Translations under genes and position numbers: made by a program
The notes under the pieces: model-generated
The model's database searches: none
The model's input: only the letters and a program-made list of their open reading frames with translations
What the model was told of the DNA's origin: nothing
Part shown: positions 1-12,005 of the stretch, in pieces
Position numbering within the stretch: position 1 is the stretch's first letter
Layout of the letters: every line of letters begins with the position of its first letter
Assembly (NCBI GenBank): GCA_013399875.1
Contig: VXAZ01007605.1
Coordinates: forward strand, 358,217 to 422,216
Direction of reading: 5' to 3'
Length of the DNA stretch: 64,000 bases
Origin: Gymnorhina tibicen
Taxonomy: Eukaryota; Chordata; Aves; Passeriformes; Artamidae

Positions 1-1744
1 TTCCGGGCTTAAAAACCAAAGCAGACCGGTAGGGGATGTATCCCTGCGGTGGGAGCCGTGGGAAGCTCCTGTGGGGAGCAGTGGGATGCTGAGGAGCAGA
101 TGCAGCCAAGGTGCTGCTCCGCTCAGTCCCTCAGCCACAGCCACGTTATCCCAGTCCCGTTTCCCTCCTCCCCTGGCAAGAAGGGCCATTCACTGGGAGT
201 GGGAAATGCCAGGGATCCTCCTGAGGGATGCTGTGTCTGCAGGCGGTGGCTCAGAGCGCGGAGGTTTTCCAGCGTTGTTTTCCCACCGTGAGTCCTGGTT
301 TGGTCTCCCTGTTCCTGGTGGCTCCCGAGCTGTTTGCTGGGCTGGCGGCAACTCCGGTAAAGTCTGGATGGGCCGGGGAAAGTCCGAGGGATTCTCTCCC
401 CTCGGGAAAAGGCCTGGCTCGGATTCGGGGGCTGCTTTTATCCCTAGTGCTCGTGGTCCAGCTCAAAACTGCGGCAGCTCCTCGCTCGCGTTCCCTGCCT
501 CCCAGGGAAAGGCTTTTGGACAAAACGCTGCTCTCGTGGGGTTTTCCTTCAGGGGCAAATCTTGCACCAGAAAATTCCACAGAAAGCTCTCGGGAGGCGT
601 GAAATGTCCCGGCCTCGCAGTTCCGAACTCCGCTGGGAAAGGGGGAGGTGGAGGTGGTGACCTCCTGATGCCCAGTGATTGACCTGGGTGTGAGGGAATG
701 GGAAGGAGCTTCAGGGATGATCCCAGAGTGTGGAATGAGCCCTTTTGAGGGGGGATCCCTCCAAGCACCCATGGCTGGAAGTGGCTCCGAGTTGGATTTA
801 TCATCTTTTAACTTTGCTTTTTAATCAGAACCCCCCCCGCCCTGTCCTCCAGGACACGTTGTTCCCTGGAAGGCTGGAAAAGCAACTCCTTTTTGCTCCG
901 TCCAGTGTTCAAATCCCTTTTTCTGTGTGTGGAGAGGAGGATTTTGTCCGGGTTTGGGGGGGAATTTGGAGACCTGAGGAGATGCTGGAATCCTGAGGCA
1001 TCCGGAGCATCCCAAGGACTCCGTGTGCTCCCCTGGAGCTCCATCCCAGCTCTGAGTTAAAAACAAGAGTTGCAGCTTTAAGTTTGAGCAGATGGGTTCA
1101 TCCTGCTGGACCCCAGAGCAATGAACACAACAAATAATTCATGGATGCACAACGTCCCCAGGGTCCTCCCGAAGCCTTTAATCACTGCCTGGGGCTTTTC
1201 TCCCTCCATGCTAATGAGCCTCTCTGTTTTCCATGGACGTTTCTCCTCTGCAATGGTGCTTTAGCTCAGGAATTCCGGATTTAAAGCGAGACAGAGTCAG
1301 GCTTTGAGGCAGCAGAGCAAGTGCTCCTCCTGTCCCGAAAATTTTCTCGGGAAGTCTGAAAGGGATTTTTCTCAGCAGCTGTTTGTGTCTTCGGGGCTGG
1401 AATTAGGTGACCTATATTCCATGGAAGGGCTGCGGGACAGGGCTCGTCCCGAGGCAGGAATTTCACTCCTGATGAATAATAATCAAATCAAAGAGGAGGA
1501 AACCACATCTGACTCCTGATCCCGCTCGGACTCTGCCCGTTCCCAGGAGCCAGCGTGACTAATGGGATTGCTCCGGGGCAAGCTGCATGTTTGACTGGAG
1601 TAAAAATAAAATCCAGAAGCCCAGACTGATGTGTGTGACGTGAGTCATCCTCAGGCTTCTGCAGCTCCGTCCCCACTCCGTGGGATCAGACAGCAGATCC
1701 CTGCCGAGCTCCGTGCCAGGGCCGGGAAGGGCACGGAAAGTCCT
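1..1744. other. Unique sequence, no gene recognised
   Basis: Mixed-composition DNA with no repeat I can name. Open frames here are short and overlap on both strands, and none resembles a known protein. The part around 1120-1245 is richer in A/T and holds homeodomain-type cores (AATAATTC, CTTTAATCAC, GCTAATGAG), so it is a weak candidate for a non-coding regulatory element. Confidence 0.6.
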
Positions 1745-2130
1745 GCAGAAATAACTGGGAGGCGGCTCGGCCGCGCTTGGATCTGCTCTGACTCCACGGC
1801 TGGGATATTGGGGCGCGTCATCCGGATTTTGGCGTGGTGTACAGAGGGCTGCTCGGCCTCTCTGCGATCCCAGCGTCGGGGTTTTCCAGCTGGGATCGCT
1901 CCTTGCGCAGCCACGGGCAGCGCGTGGCGTTCCCACCTTTCCCGGCCGTGCTGGGGCTTGGAGCAAGCCGGGGTAGGGAAAGGCGTCCCTGCCCGTGGAG
2001 CAGGACGAGCTCTGAGGTCTTTCCCAAGCCCGGGCATTCCGAGGTGGCCGCCGGAAGGGCCGGGGCGGCCAAAGCGCGGTGGCTTCGCGGGGAGCTGCGG
2101 AATCGGCCGGCGAGGCTTGAGCTGGGAACG
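1745..2130. other. CpG-rich patch
   Basis: CpG dinucleotides are dense, especially 2030-2130 (GGTGGCCGCCGG, GGGGCGGCC, GCGCGG, CGCGGGG). In birds such patches often mark promoters or GC-rich exons, but no start codon context, splice pattern or protein was recognised on either strand. A CpG observed/expected count was not computed. Confidence 0.45.
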
Positions 2131-2689
2131 GGAAGGGCAGGGAAGCATGTTTCCCTCTCTCCGTGCTCTCCACGAGCAGCCACGGCCCATGGAGACACAG
2201 AGGCACCTCCAGGACCTCGGATCGTTCTCCGGAGGTGTCCTGGTTCTGCTCCAGGAAGGATTTCACCCAGAATAGACCCAGTCTGGCTCCAGGTGGAGCA
2301 GGAGCCATCCCGAGCCGGGGCTTTGAAGGTGCTCAGGTCATTTCACACTTGGGGGTGAGAACTGGGCCAAAGAAGGGATAATATCCCAGATTTCCACCCA
2401 AAAGCAGGCAGGAGTTGATATCTTGGACTGTGCTGGGGTTGAGTCATTGAGTTTGGCTCCAGGAGCAATTAGCTGGAACTGCAGTCGGTGCAAACCAAAC
2501 TGGATGGAGGCACAGGGAAGGTGCCAAAAGTCGGAAAAGGCGCCGAGATTTGAAGGGGTTGGGCTGAATTCCTGCCGGGATGGAGCTCCCCTCCCTGAGG
2601 GCCTGCGGGCAGTGACCTTGAGGGGGTGACACCGTTAAAATGTCCTCAGGGAACACGATTATCCTCCTCTTCTTCACCCAAAACCCGAA
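2131..2689. other. Unique sequence, nothing recognised
   Basis: Ordinary GC-moderate DNA without repeats or convincing coding potential. Confidence 0.5.
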
Positions 2690-2752
2690 TTAAATCCCCT
2701 CCCAATAACTCTGCTCGGGAAATGTGTCTCGGGGCAGATAAAAATGAAGCTT

Positions 2753-2767
2753 AAAAAAAAAAAAAAA
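2753..2767. repeat. Poly(A) tract, A15
   Basis: Fifteen uninterrupted A. It is not preceded by a recognisable retrogene or SINE body, so it is treated as a simple homopolymer. It faces the T18 tract about 115 bp downstream. Confidence 0.95.
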
Positions 2768-2881
2768 CAAACCTTCCGGTAGTTTTTGGTTGTATAACAC
2801 TGAAGGCATCACTTATTTCTTGCCAAACCCCCCCTGATAAGACCCCTCTGTGTTTTTCCTTTTAATTAAAACGAGGCGCGC

Positions 2882-2899
2882 TTTTTTTTTTTTTTTTTT
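2882..2899. repeat. Poly(T) tract, T18
   Basis: Eighteen uninterrupted T, following a CpG-containing GAGGCGCGC motif. With the A15 tract at 2753-2767 it brackets about 115 bp of unique sequence in inverted orientation. No target-site duplication was recognised. Confidence 0.95.
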
Positions 2900-3250
2900 A
2901 TGTACAAATAAAACATCGGTGCCATATTTTTCCTTTATGGAATATTATGTCACGGCAGGATTTGTGGCTGCTCCAGACGCTGAATTCCCGGCGGGAGGGA
3001 AGTAAATCTCCTCGAGTGCATTCTCCAGTCGTTCCCTCCAACACTCCTCGCTGATATAAAGAGGCCCAGTGCCTGCTCATAAATATTCCCGGCTTTCCAG
3101 AGGATCCTGGATGCCTCTGCTGCTTTAATGCTTGGGATTAAGAGTTGCAAGAGGGACATAAATTTAATCTCTGGACCTACAGAAAGGAAAGGGCTCTCTC
3201 CGTTTGAAAATGTTTTTCTTTGTAATAAAAGCAGCAGAATTATTGATGGG

Positions 3251-4923
3251 AGTTGCTGGGACTTGCAGGGTTGGTGTTTTTTGGGTTTTTATTTTAGTTT
3301 TTATTTAATTTTATTTTCGTTACAAATGCCCTGGAGCAGGGGGTGTTTATTCTGTGCCAGCACAACCCCAGGCGGGGCTGCTCCCGGATTTCTTGGTGGC
3401 ATTTGGATTTGTTGTCCCAGGAAAGGAGGAGAACAGCAAGGAACGTGGGAACGTGGTGGGGTTTTGTGTGGGTGACACTTGGATGGGGCTGGATCTGCAG
3501 CAGGAGGCCTGGAATGATCCAGCTCTTCCTGGTGGCCTTCCCCAGGGAGGGAGAAGAGAAAACCGCTGGACACGAGTGAGAAATCCGTGGGATTTTGGGA
3601 ATTAGGAGGAGATGGAGTCAGCAGCCCTGGAAGTGTTTATTAGATTAAAGGGAGCTGTGACTCAGTTTTGGGGACATGCAGGAAGTTCTTGTCCAGTTCA
3701 AGATGTTCGTCCCGTAGTGGGGAATCTCCTGCCCTGCCAGGGAGGGAGAGCAGAAATCCCGGGAGTTTGAGAGTGGGATTCCTGCAGATTTAGAAGGAAA
3801 ACTTCACGCTGGAGAGGGGCTGGTGCCAGTTCCTGCTGAAACCCGGACTTTGGAACCTCGGGAAGTGCCCTCCCAACCCATGGATTTGTTGAATTACTGG
3901 AATTAATTTGAGGGGGGGGATCCTGCTGTGCCTTGTTGGGGGGGGGGGGGGTGGGGCGTGCTGCTGGAATCATCCCGTCCATCCGGAGGAGAACGCGCTC
4001 CCAAATATTCCAGTGCCTGATCCGGGCATTCCTGGGCTTGAATTCCAGCCAGTTTGCTGGAATGATGTCATTTGGAGAGCTGGCACGGGGAGAAGTCTCC
4101 TGACTTGCAATCCTAAACCGCTTTCCACCTGCCTTTCCATCTTGGCTGCGCACGGAGGAAAGGAAGGAAGGAAAATCCATTGTTTCCCATCCCCCTCGGT
4201 GTTTTGGGCCTGGAATATGAAATATTCCTGGTTTCCCTCCCAGGAAAGGTGAACTTGGAGCATTTCTCATGTGGTTTTCGGGGTGTTTTTGAGCGTGGCC
4301 CCCCCCTGCTGCTGGCAGGGTCTGACTGCTGCCCAGAGGAGCTGCTCTGGCCCCCCTGCCCTTTCCCCACGAGCTTTTCCCAAGGGAAAACTCAAAAAGC
4401 ACAAACTCTTTCTTCCCTGCTCCCCTCACCTCCTGGCTGCCCCCGGCTCTCTCCCCAGGACACGTTACTGGGTTTCAGTGGAAAGGCTCTGGGAGCCCCC
4501 CGGAGTTTCCAAGGGGTCTCTCACCCTCTCAGCTCCCTCTCCTTGGATTCTTCTTCTGGACTCTTCCCTTGTCCAGCTCCTCTTATCCCTGACCTGCAGG
4601 ACCCTCTGCTTTTCCTCTCTCGGCCTCCTCCTCCATCATTACCTGTCACCATCCTCTCCTTTCTCAGGGTTCCTTCCCTCTTTGGAGATTTTCTTTGTTC
4701 CCTTTTCACCTTTTTTTTTTTTTTTTGGCTTTTCCTGCTGCTGCTTTTCCAGCCCAGGACAAAATTTCTGCAAATACCTTTGAAGTCATTTCATCTTCCT
4801 TGCTCCGACGGCTGCAGCCAGGATTAGGGCAGTGCCAAGCAACCTTCCCAGAACTTTTCCATAGCTTCCTTTAACCCTTAAGATCCTCTGTTGTCTCCTT
4901 ATTTAATTATCAAACTTCCTGGG
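3251..4923. other. Unique sequence with a polypyrimidine-rich segment
   Basis: No gene recognised. There is a G14 run at 3938-3951. About 4380-4760 is strongly pyrimidine-biased on the plus strand and includes T16 at 4711-4726 followed by a CAG. It resembles a branch/polypyrimidine/acceptor layout, but no plausible exon follows before the CR1 fragment. Confidence 0.5.
3938..3951 (+). repeat. Poly(G) run, G14, G-quadruplex-prone
   Basis: Fourteen consecutive G, then TGGGG. Such runs can fold into G-quadruplexes and are error-prone in assemblies. Confidence 0.9.
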
Positions 4924-5152
4924 TCATGGAATCCCAGAATTATTTGGATTGGGAGGGACCTTAAGCTCATCCCATCCCAGCCCCCTGCCATGGGCACCTT
5001 CCACTATCCCAGGCTGCTCCGAGCCCGTCCAGCCTTGGGCACTGCCAGGGATCCAGGGGCAGCCACAGCTGCTCTGGGCACCCTGTGCCAGGGCCTCCCC
5101 ACCTTCCCAGCCAGGAATTCCTTCCCAATATCCCATCTATCCCTGCCCTCCT
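4924..5152 (-). mobile_element. CR1 LINE fragment (3' end, antisense)
   Basis: The plus strand reads the complement of a CR1 3' end: a TCATGGAATCCCAG tail, then GGAGGGACCTTAAG, CTGCCATGGGCA, CCTTCCACTATCCCAGGCTG, the CAGGGATCCAGGGGCAGCC block and CACCCTGTGCCAGGGCCT, ending near TTCCCAATATCCCATCT. It is a 5'-truncated non-autonomous copy with no reverse transcriptase. The tail is at the left, so the element lies on the minus strand. Confidence 0.92.
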
Positions 5153-6141
5153 TCTTGGACTGCTTTGTGCTGGCCAAGCTTTGGCCTCCCGGAGCCCTCT
5201 GGAAGCGAAAGATTTCCTTCTCCGTGTGCAAAATCCACGGGAGTTGTCAAGGAGCCGCTGGGATCTCGGGTCAGGGGGAAGCTGGGGGCAGGAGAGATCC
5301 TGCAGGGTTTGGGATTAACGTCAGGCAAGGACAGGGAAAGGGAAAGGGGAAAAGGAGAACAATTCCCCGCTGGAACACGTGGCTGTGCATTGTCAGCCCG
5401 GCGATTCACGCCGGGTGGAATCCGTTCCAGAGCACGAGAGCACATTCACAAACACGGGATTTTGGACCTGCTGGAGCAGGGATTTGTCTCTAGGATGGCT
5501 CCCTCAAGGTGTGGCCTGTGTTTGGTGGGTCAGCCACTTTACAGGAGCAACGTGCTCCATCCCTGACTCGGATTTGTGGCATCAGCAATTCCTGAAGCAG
5601 CTTCAGAGCAGGGAAAATGTTTGGTTTGGATTTTTTTTCTTTTTTTTCTGGCTCCGTCCTTTCCAACGTCTATTTTTTAACCTAAAGTACGTTCTTGGCT
5701 CGGCCAGGAAGGCCAACCAACTTTTCTTTTTACGATCCTTCGTTTGCCAAAGTTATTAAAATGTATATATTTATATATATTTATATATTCCTGGAGGAAG
5801 TTGCCAAAGCAAACTGTCCTCACTGTGTGTCTGCTCCCGGGTAGCTCTGCCAAGGAGCAGCTCTGGAAGCTCCTTTCCAGTTGGATTTTCCTCCTAATTT
5901 AGCCTCCATCTGTGAGAGAAAAAAAGGAATGGGAGCAAAATCCAGGTGTTCCCAGATGGCTGAAGTGGTGCCTTCCCCTCTCATCCTGGGGCAGGGAGAA
6001 GTGGGAGTGCGGGGTCGGCGTTCACGTCGGTGTTCTGCCAGCGCTGCTTGGGAATACCCAAAGCTGAGCGTTCCTGATGCATCCGTGCTAAACTTGGGAA
6101 CGTTGCAGTGGCCAGCGTCTCAATCCAACCCTGTGTGGGTG
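5153..6141. other. Unique sequence with AT-rich patch
   Basis: No gene recognised. About 5735-5830 is AT-rich, with a TATATATTTATATATA-type run at 5761-5788 in otherwise GC-rich DNA. This is a possible conserved element rather than a TATA promoter, because no initiator or transcript structure is evident. Confidence 0.45.
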
Positions 6142-6690
6142 CAGGGATGAGGGGATGGAGATGTTTGAGGGGATGGAGCTGTTTGAGGGGATGGAGCTGC
6201 TCCCAGGGATGAGGGGATGGAGTTCCAGGGATGAGGGGATGGAGCTGCTCCCAGGGATGAGGGGATGGAGTTCGGGGATGAGAGGATGGAGCTGCTCCCG
6301 GGGATGAGGGGATGGAGTTCGGGGATGAGAGGATGGAGCTCCAGAGATGAGGGGATGGAGTTCCAGGGATGAGGAGATGGAGCTCCAGGGATGAGGGGAT
6401 GGAGCTCCAGGGATGAGGGGATGGAGCTGCTTGAGGGGATGGAGCTGCTCCCAGGGATGAGGGGATGGAGTTCCAGGGATGAGGGGATGGAGCTGCTCCC
6501 GGGGATGAGGGGATGGAGTTCGGGGATGAGAGGATGGAGCTGCTCCCGGGGATGAGGGGATGGAGTTCGGGGATGAGGGGATGGAGCTGCTCCCGGGGAT
6601 GAGGGGATGGAGTTCGGGGATGAGAGGATGGAGCTCCAGAGATGAGGGGATGGAGTTCCAGGGATGAGGGGATGGAGCTGCTCCAGCGCT
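6142..6690. repeat. GATGAGGGGATGGAG minisatellite
   Basis: About 550 bp of tandem units built on GATGAGGGGATGGAG, followed alternately by CTGCTCCCAGG, TTCCAGG, TTCGG or CTCCAGA. The alternation gives a two-level (higher-order) structure with unit lengths of roughly 21-27 bp. The left end is more degenerate (ATGTTTGAGGGG, CTGTTTGAGGGG). The minus strand stays open through the array and would give a Pro/His/Ser-rich repeat protein, which I treat as an artefact of the repeat. Confidence 0.95.
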
Positions 6691-9582
6691 CAGGCGGGTG
6701 AGTCACGGCCCCTCTGAGTCACATCCCAGATCCATGATTTCATCGCTGGAGGTTCAGGCTGAACGTGCCCCAAGGAGGGAGATTGATGGCCCTGGAAGGC
6801 CAGAGGAGTGGGAGTGGGATGTTCATGGAGAGTGGAGCTCCGGGCTGGCCGGGACGCGCACGTATCGGGATGTGCTGATGTCACCGTGCTGACAGCGCGT
6901 GTTGGAAGGAAAAGCTCCAGGCCGCGATCTCCGGGTTCCTGGAAACCCCGAGGAGGATTTATTGTTCTGTGCTGCTGAATGGGGCTCTGCATCCGCCTCT
7001 CCCTGCGCTGTCCCGAGGTTTGGATGCGCGGTTTCGGTGCTGGCCGGGCCGAGGAGCGCGTGGCTGCTCCGTGCAGCTCCAACCCCTGGGGAAGGAGGGA
7101 AGGCTGAGAACTCCCAGGAACAAAATCCCCTCCTCAGCAGCCTCCTGAACTCCCCGAGCCCCTCCCGACCTTTCCAACTTCCCCGTGCCTGCAGCCAATT
7201 AACGAGCCTTTGGAAGCTCATCCCTTTAATTGTTTTGCGGGGTCGGCTTCCGCCGCTCGGCTGCCGCTCCCGACGTTTTCCTTGGCCCTTCCTGCTGGGA
7301 ACACCTTGAGCAGGTGGAGCGCCACGCTCCCGCCTGATGAGTTTTGCAGGGAGGATTTCCGAGGAAATCCAGACTGTGAAATCCCATAACTCTGCACCTG
7401 CTGTCCAGCCTGGAAAAAGGGCTGCACGGGCTGGAGTGTTCACGGGGAGGTGGTAACCGAACAGTAAAACAAGGAGTGGGACAAAGACCGGGAGGTTCTG
7501 TGCGGCTTTTCCTGGGATCTGAGCGTTTCTCCGCGTTGTGAGGGAATTCGTGCCAGCCCCATCGTTGACCTCGCCCAAAAGTCAGGGATTAGCTCGAGGT
7601 GAGATACCTGTGGTTTTCCCAAACCTTCCCAAGGGCAGGAATCTGGGACTGCCTCTGTCTCTGCTCCGTGGACAATTCCAAGAGTTCAATCCCTCTGCCC
7701 CAAGCCCCTGTTTTGGCCTCTGGAGCAGAAAAGCAGTAACACGAAAGTAATGAAGGTTTGGGGAGCTGTTGTGGGGAGATCTCTCTGGTTTGTGTCAGAA
7801 ACGCAGAGCTGGGCCTGGGGGTCTGGCTCAGACCCGATACAATCAGAAACAGCCCCAGAAAAAGGCCGGCTAATTAAAGAACTCCTCCGTGCAGCTCCAA
7901 TAAAACACAGCAGCTCCAAGCCAGGGGATCCTGGGAGGAGATAAAGGCACGGGGAGAGGTGGATGCTCCGTGGCCTCGGGCATGGACGAAGCCCAGAGCA
8001 AAGCCAGATGTGGGCTGGGCTGGCCCCGCTCCAGATGTGCGCGCTGAACTCTGCCTACCTGGGGCTGTGCCGGGCTGCAGCTGGAAGGACCGGAGGGATC
8101 TGAGGAGTGTGGCCGGGAGGGGGAGATTCCCAGGGAGATCGGGATCGGAGCGGGCAGTGCTGGGCCGGCCGGGCTCGCCAGCTGCTGTTCCTGAGAGAGG
8201 GGCGGGAGGAAGGAATTTGGTCCTGCTCTTTTCCCTTGAGTGGTGCTCCTCTCTTTACTCCTGTCATTCTGGGGGCTCTGAGGACCCGGCACCTGCAGAC
8301 CCCCAGTCCTGCCCACTGTGTGTCCCGGGGATCCCTGCTTGGATTTGGCCTTGGCTCTTGGTAGTTTAACTGTACAAAAATCTCTGGAGCAAGAGGGGCT
8401 GCACTGCTCTTCCAAGCTCCAGGGTTTTCCCTCAGTATTTCACTTAAGAACTCCCAATATTCCTACTTTGTCTATTCATATACAGTCCTTTAGAATCCCG
8501 CTGCCTCAGGCTTTTTCCTGCAGTAACTCCTCTCCTTTGAGTCCAAGGATTCACAGCACTGTGGTTCTCGCTGTGGGAGCTGGGTGAAAATTCCTGTGGC
8601 CCTTCCCAGCTTTCCTGGCCTTTGGATACCCCTGTGGCCTTGTTGGAAAGCTGCCCCCAGCTCTTCCACCCTTTGATGTGGGCAAGATGTGCTCAGTTCC
8701 TGTTCATCCTGAGCTTGCATTTCCTTCCTCGCTCTCCATCCCTGACCCTGAAGCCTTCGGAACTCCCTGCTGGGAAGGAGAACCCTTAGTGGGGCATGAA
8801 ATGATGGGAGTCCTGAGGAGCTCTGGATGAAGCTGGCTGGAGCAGCAGCCAGAGCACAGCAGGTAACAGGCCCCCACCTGCCATTCCCGGCCCCCACGGC
8901 TCCAAACACGGCACAGATGGAGCAGGAGCAGCTGCCGGGGAGAACGGGGTGGGGAGGAGGAGGATGAAAAAGCCCATTTGGATGTGAAAGCAGAGGAGCT
9001 TGCGCAGATCTTCCCCCACAACAAAAATAGCAGCTCCGAGCGCGTTGAGAGGAGTTCTGGCACCGCTCATCCAGGGATGGGAAGCGCATTAGGAATTGTG
9101 CCTGGTCTGGAGCAAGCAGCTGTTGCTGTGTCCACTGGAATCGTGGACACAGAGCACAGCTTCCCTGCTGCCCTGGCGTGGATTGGGATCTCTCTGGTGT
9201 AAATCAGGCTCCAGGGAGGGCAGTGCTGTGTTCTGTCTGTTTTGATATCCAGAAAAACGAATCCTCGACATGGATCTGGCCCAACCCCCTGGATCCGAGC
9301 TCCTTGAGAGTCGAGATCCGGATGCAAACTCCCCAGCTGCACCCTCTTGTCCCCGAGCCCAACCAAGCCCTCGCTCGGAACCACCCACAGGCTTCAGGAG
9401 AGCGGGGATTGAGCTCAGCTCGGCGGGGCCGGGAGCCAGCGCCCGGAGCACCCCCGGCCCCTCTTCCCTGCTCTCCCTGCTGGGAACCGAGCGCTTCGTG
9501 GAAATCTGCTGGATTTCCCCGGTGTGGGCTTGGTTGGAAGCGGGAGCAGAGTCAGACCTTACAGAGTTTGGGGTTTGTTTTG

Positions 9583-9604
9583 AGGAGGGAGGGAGGGAGG
9601 GAGT
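9583..9604. repeat. (GGGA)n short microsatellite
   Basis: Five GGGA-type units in GAGGAGGGAGGGAGGGAGGG followed by GAGTGAG. Confidence 0.85.
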
Positions 9605-10069
9605 GAGCTCCCGTCTCGTGCTGGTCCGGTTCGGGAGCTCACCGCTGCCAGGAGCTGGGGCTGGATCAGCCCTGCCTGCCCAGGCACATTTTTGGGGCTG
9701 TTTTTGTTCCAGCCTCAGCCCTCTCGGTCCGTTGGGAAGGCTGATGAAGAGTAAGGAGGTCCTGGGGGGAGAGAAAAGAGGGAGAAGGAAGGATGGGGGG
9801 ACTTCGTAAAGGAAACAGCAGCATAGAACTCCTGAGAAAACTTTTCCCTTCAGTTCCTGCTGAGGTGGGAATTTTGTCTTCTGCCATCTCTCGGCCCTCT
9901 CTGTACAGGGCTGTGCAAAATGCTCCGACTGACGCAGGTGAAGTGGAATATTTCTGGGGTGGTTCCAGCTGAGAATGGTTCTTGCTGCCTCAGCCCTGAG
10001 CTGGGTGGGTGCCATTTAAGTTTCCCTGGGCAGGTTTTCCCACCTGGAACGGGAATATTTCGTTTCCTT

Positions 10070-10084
10070 GACGTTCAGAACGTC
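10070..10084. other. Perfect palindrome GACGTTCAGAACGTC
   Basis: Seven-base arms GACGTTC and GAACGTC around one A. It contains ACGT cores and a TTC-A-GAA arrangement, so it could bind a dimeric factor. It lies in a locally AT-rich unique stretch. No function is demonstrated. Confidence 0.5.
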
Positions 10085-11910
10085 TAATCCTCAGCTATAA
10101 CCTCATTCTGTCCCTGTTTAATCATTAGTTTTTGAAACTTCAGGGGTTTGGGGCCAGTATTTAATTAGTTGTGTTTCTTCTGAGCGATATTTTCACGATA
10201 AAAACTTGATGTGTGCGGGTCAAGCCCGTCTTTGGGTGGCAGGAGTTGTGCTGGGTTTAATTGCTGGATATTATTCCTCATGGAATGTGTCACCTCTCGA
10301 GACGTGCCTTCCCACAGAAGGAGATCTCCGCCAGGTGCGATGTCTGTGTTTATTTTGCTGTTCAATAATAATTTTGGGTGCTGCTTCGCCTCTTCTCCGA
10401 CTGTCCTGGAGCAGCAGCAGTTCTGGGAATGGAGGAAAAGCCTTGGCTGGCAGGGAGCAGAGTTTGGAGCCCTTCAGTTCCCAGGGTCACGGGTTTGCTG
10501 TTTCGTGGGAGACCATGAGCTGCTTTCCCAGCAGATGAAAGGGTTTCGCTGTCAGCGCTTCGAAAAACACCCAGAAAAAACCAAACCCAAGCGGGACTCT
10601 GGGTCTGCCTTTGGCATCTCCTGGGGTTTTTTGGGTCAAGCCACCACTGGAAAAATCCCCCAGTTCTTTCCACTGGGAAAACCCACAAAATGTGCTGGCA
10701 AGGGGAGGACAATACAGGCAGATTAACAGCCAGGTAGTGCAGCCAGCCCTTTTTAGGGATGCTCCCGTGGGTCACTTAACCAGTTTAAGCACCCGGTAGG
10801 GCAAAATTCCCATCTCCTACACCTTTTTTTTTCCCTGAATAAAGGGAAAAAATCCCATTGTTTCTCTTATTTTCCTCTTAAGAACAAAGCTAAACACCAT
10901 TAAATCACTTTTATCAAAGCCCTTCTTAAAATGTTTCCACGCCATGGCTTGGGAGCACTCGGAGAGGATCCAAACCTGGATGTGGTGATGGAGATTTAAA
11001 CTGAGCTCAAATCCTGGAGCTTTGGTTTTGGAATCCGTGGAGATTTGGGCAACTTTTTCCGGGATGAGGAGTTGATTTGCCGAGAAATGCAATTTTGGGG
11101 TTGACTGCAGCTCTTTACTGAGCTGGCACCGGGAGCTCATCCTTCTCTAAAGGGCAGCTCTTGTTCCGTTCCTACATTTTCAGAGCTCGGTATTCCCCTT
11201 CTTCCCTTTCCCAGCAATATTTTGTAGCCTCCAAACCTTTCTGCGAAAGGGGAGGGCGCTCAGGAGCACCGAACCAAAACGAAGGGATTGGTCATGCTTT
11301 GGGGCCGACCCGAACTTGAAGGGTTGTTTGGGGTTTTCTTCCGCCGAGCGGAAAAATAAATCCGGAGCTTTTCGCTCCGAGTGCAAACATAACCTCCCCT
11401 CACCCCTGGGATGAGCCAGGGAATCTCACCGTGGGGTCAGCCTGACGGGGAGCGCAGAGCCAGCCTCCACATCCCGGGCGCTTTCTCAGCTTCCTCATCA
11501 GGAGGGTGAACGAGAACTTCATTAATGATCTCGGGAAGCAGCGCTTCCCAGATCCTTATTCCCGGTGTCTGCTCCCAGACCAGCCCCTGCCCTTGGCCGG
11601 GGTCACTTTGTCCTTGAGTGCAACCAGGCTGAATCCGTGTGAATGCCAGAAGGGCAGATTCAGACCTCAATTAACGGGGTAATTAACTCAATTAACACAC
11701 TGAGATAAAGGTCAGGATGTGCTTTTAGGAACTCTTTGCGCTCCCGGGCTGCACTTTGAGCTCTGGGAGCGTGTCCATAAAATTCACCTCTTTTCCAGCA
11801 AGGTGTTCCTGAGGGCTGAAGAGGATCCCTGCTGGGCTTTGGGCAGAGGGGTTGGAAGTTCCTGCTCCATGATGTTGATCCTGGCTGTGCTGGTCTGGAG
11901 CTGGAAGAGT

Positions 11911-12005
11911 TCTGGAATAGAACCACGGGTGGGTTGGACTGGGAGGGATCTCAAACCTCATCTTGTTCCGTGGGCAGGGACACCTTGCACAGAGCAGGCT
12001 GCTCC
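11911..12005 (-). mobile_element. Degenerate CR1 fragment (antisense)
   Basis: A diverged 3' end: TCTGGAATAGAACCACGGG, then GGGTTGGACTGGGAGGGATC, TCAAACCTCATC, GGGCAGGGACACCTTGCAC and CAGGCTGCTCC. Landmarks are in CR1 order but with many substitutions. It is short and heavily 5'-truncated. Confidence 0.6.

Larger units (their letters stand above)
2690..3250. promoter_or_regulatory. AT-rich unique island, candidate conserved non-coding element
   Basis: This stretch differs from its GC-rich surroundings: low CpG, AT-rich motifs such as CTTTTAATTAAAACG, CATAAATATTCC and TTTATGGAATATTATG, and no recognisable repeat except an A15 run (2753-2767) and a T18 run (2882-2899). That texture is typical of ancient conserved non-coding DNA in bird genomes. 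The regulatory role is inference only. Confidence 0.25.
6691..11910. other. Long unique stretch, no gene recognised
   Basis: About 5.2 kb with no named repeat. Small items inside are a (GGGA)n run at 9583-9604, an AT-richer patch 7185-7245 with CCAATTAACGAGC and CTTTAATTG, and a second one 10055-10205 with a perfect palindrome at 10070-10084. A 308-codon minus-strand open frame at 9089-10015 has no recognisable domain and low-complexity Ser/Pro/Arg composition. Confidence 0.5.

Noticed and set aside
3613..3690. Possible sense CR1 (GGAGTCAGCAGCCCTGGAAG, TGTTTATTAG, GGGGACATGC)
   Set aside because: Only two or three loosely spaced landmarks; no tail and no continuous alignment.
4540..4760. Polypyrimidine tract plus CAG as a splice acceptor
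   Set aside because: No credible exon follows; the tract continues through low-complexity T16.
5761..5788. TATATATTTATATA run as a TATA-box promoter
   Set aside because: AT microsatellite-like; no initiator, CpG patch or exon nearby.
5981..6706. 241-codon His/Pro/Ser repeat protein on the minus strand
   Set aside because: Entirely the GATGAGGGGATGGAG minisatellite.
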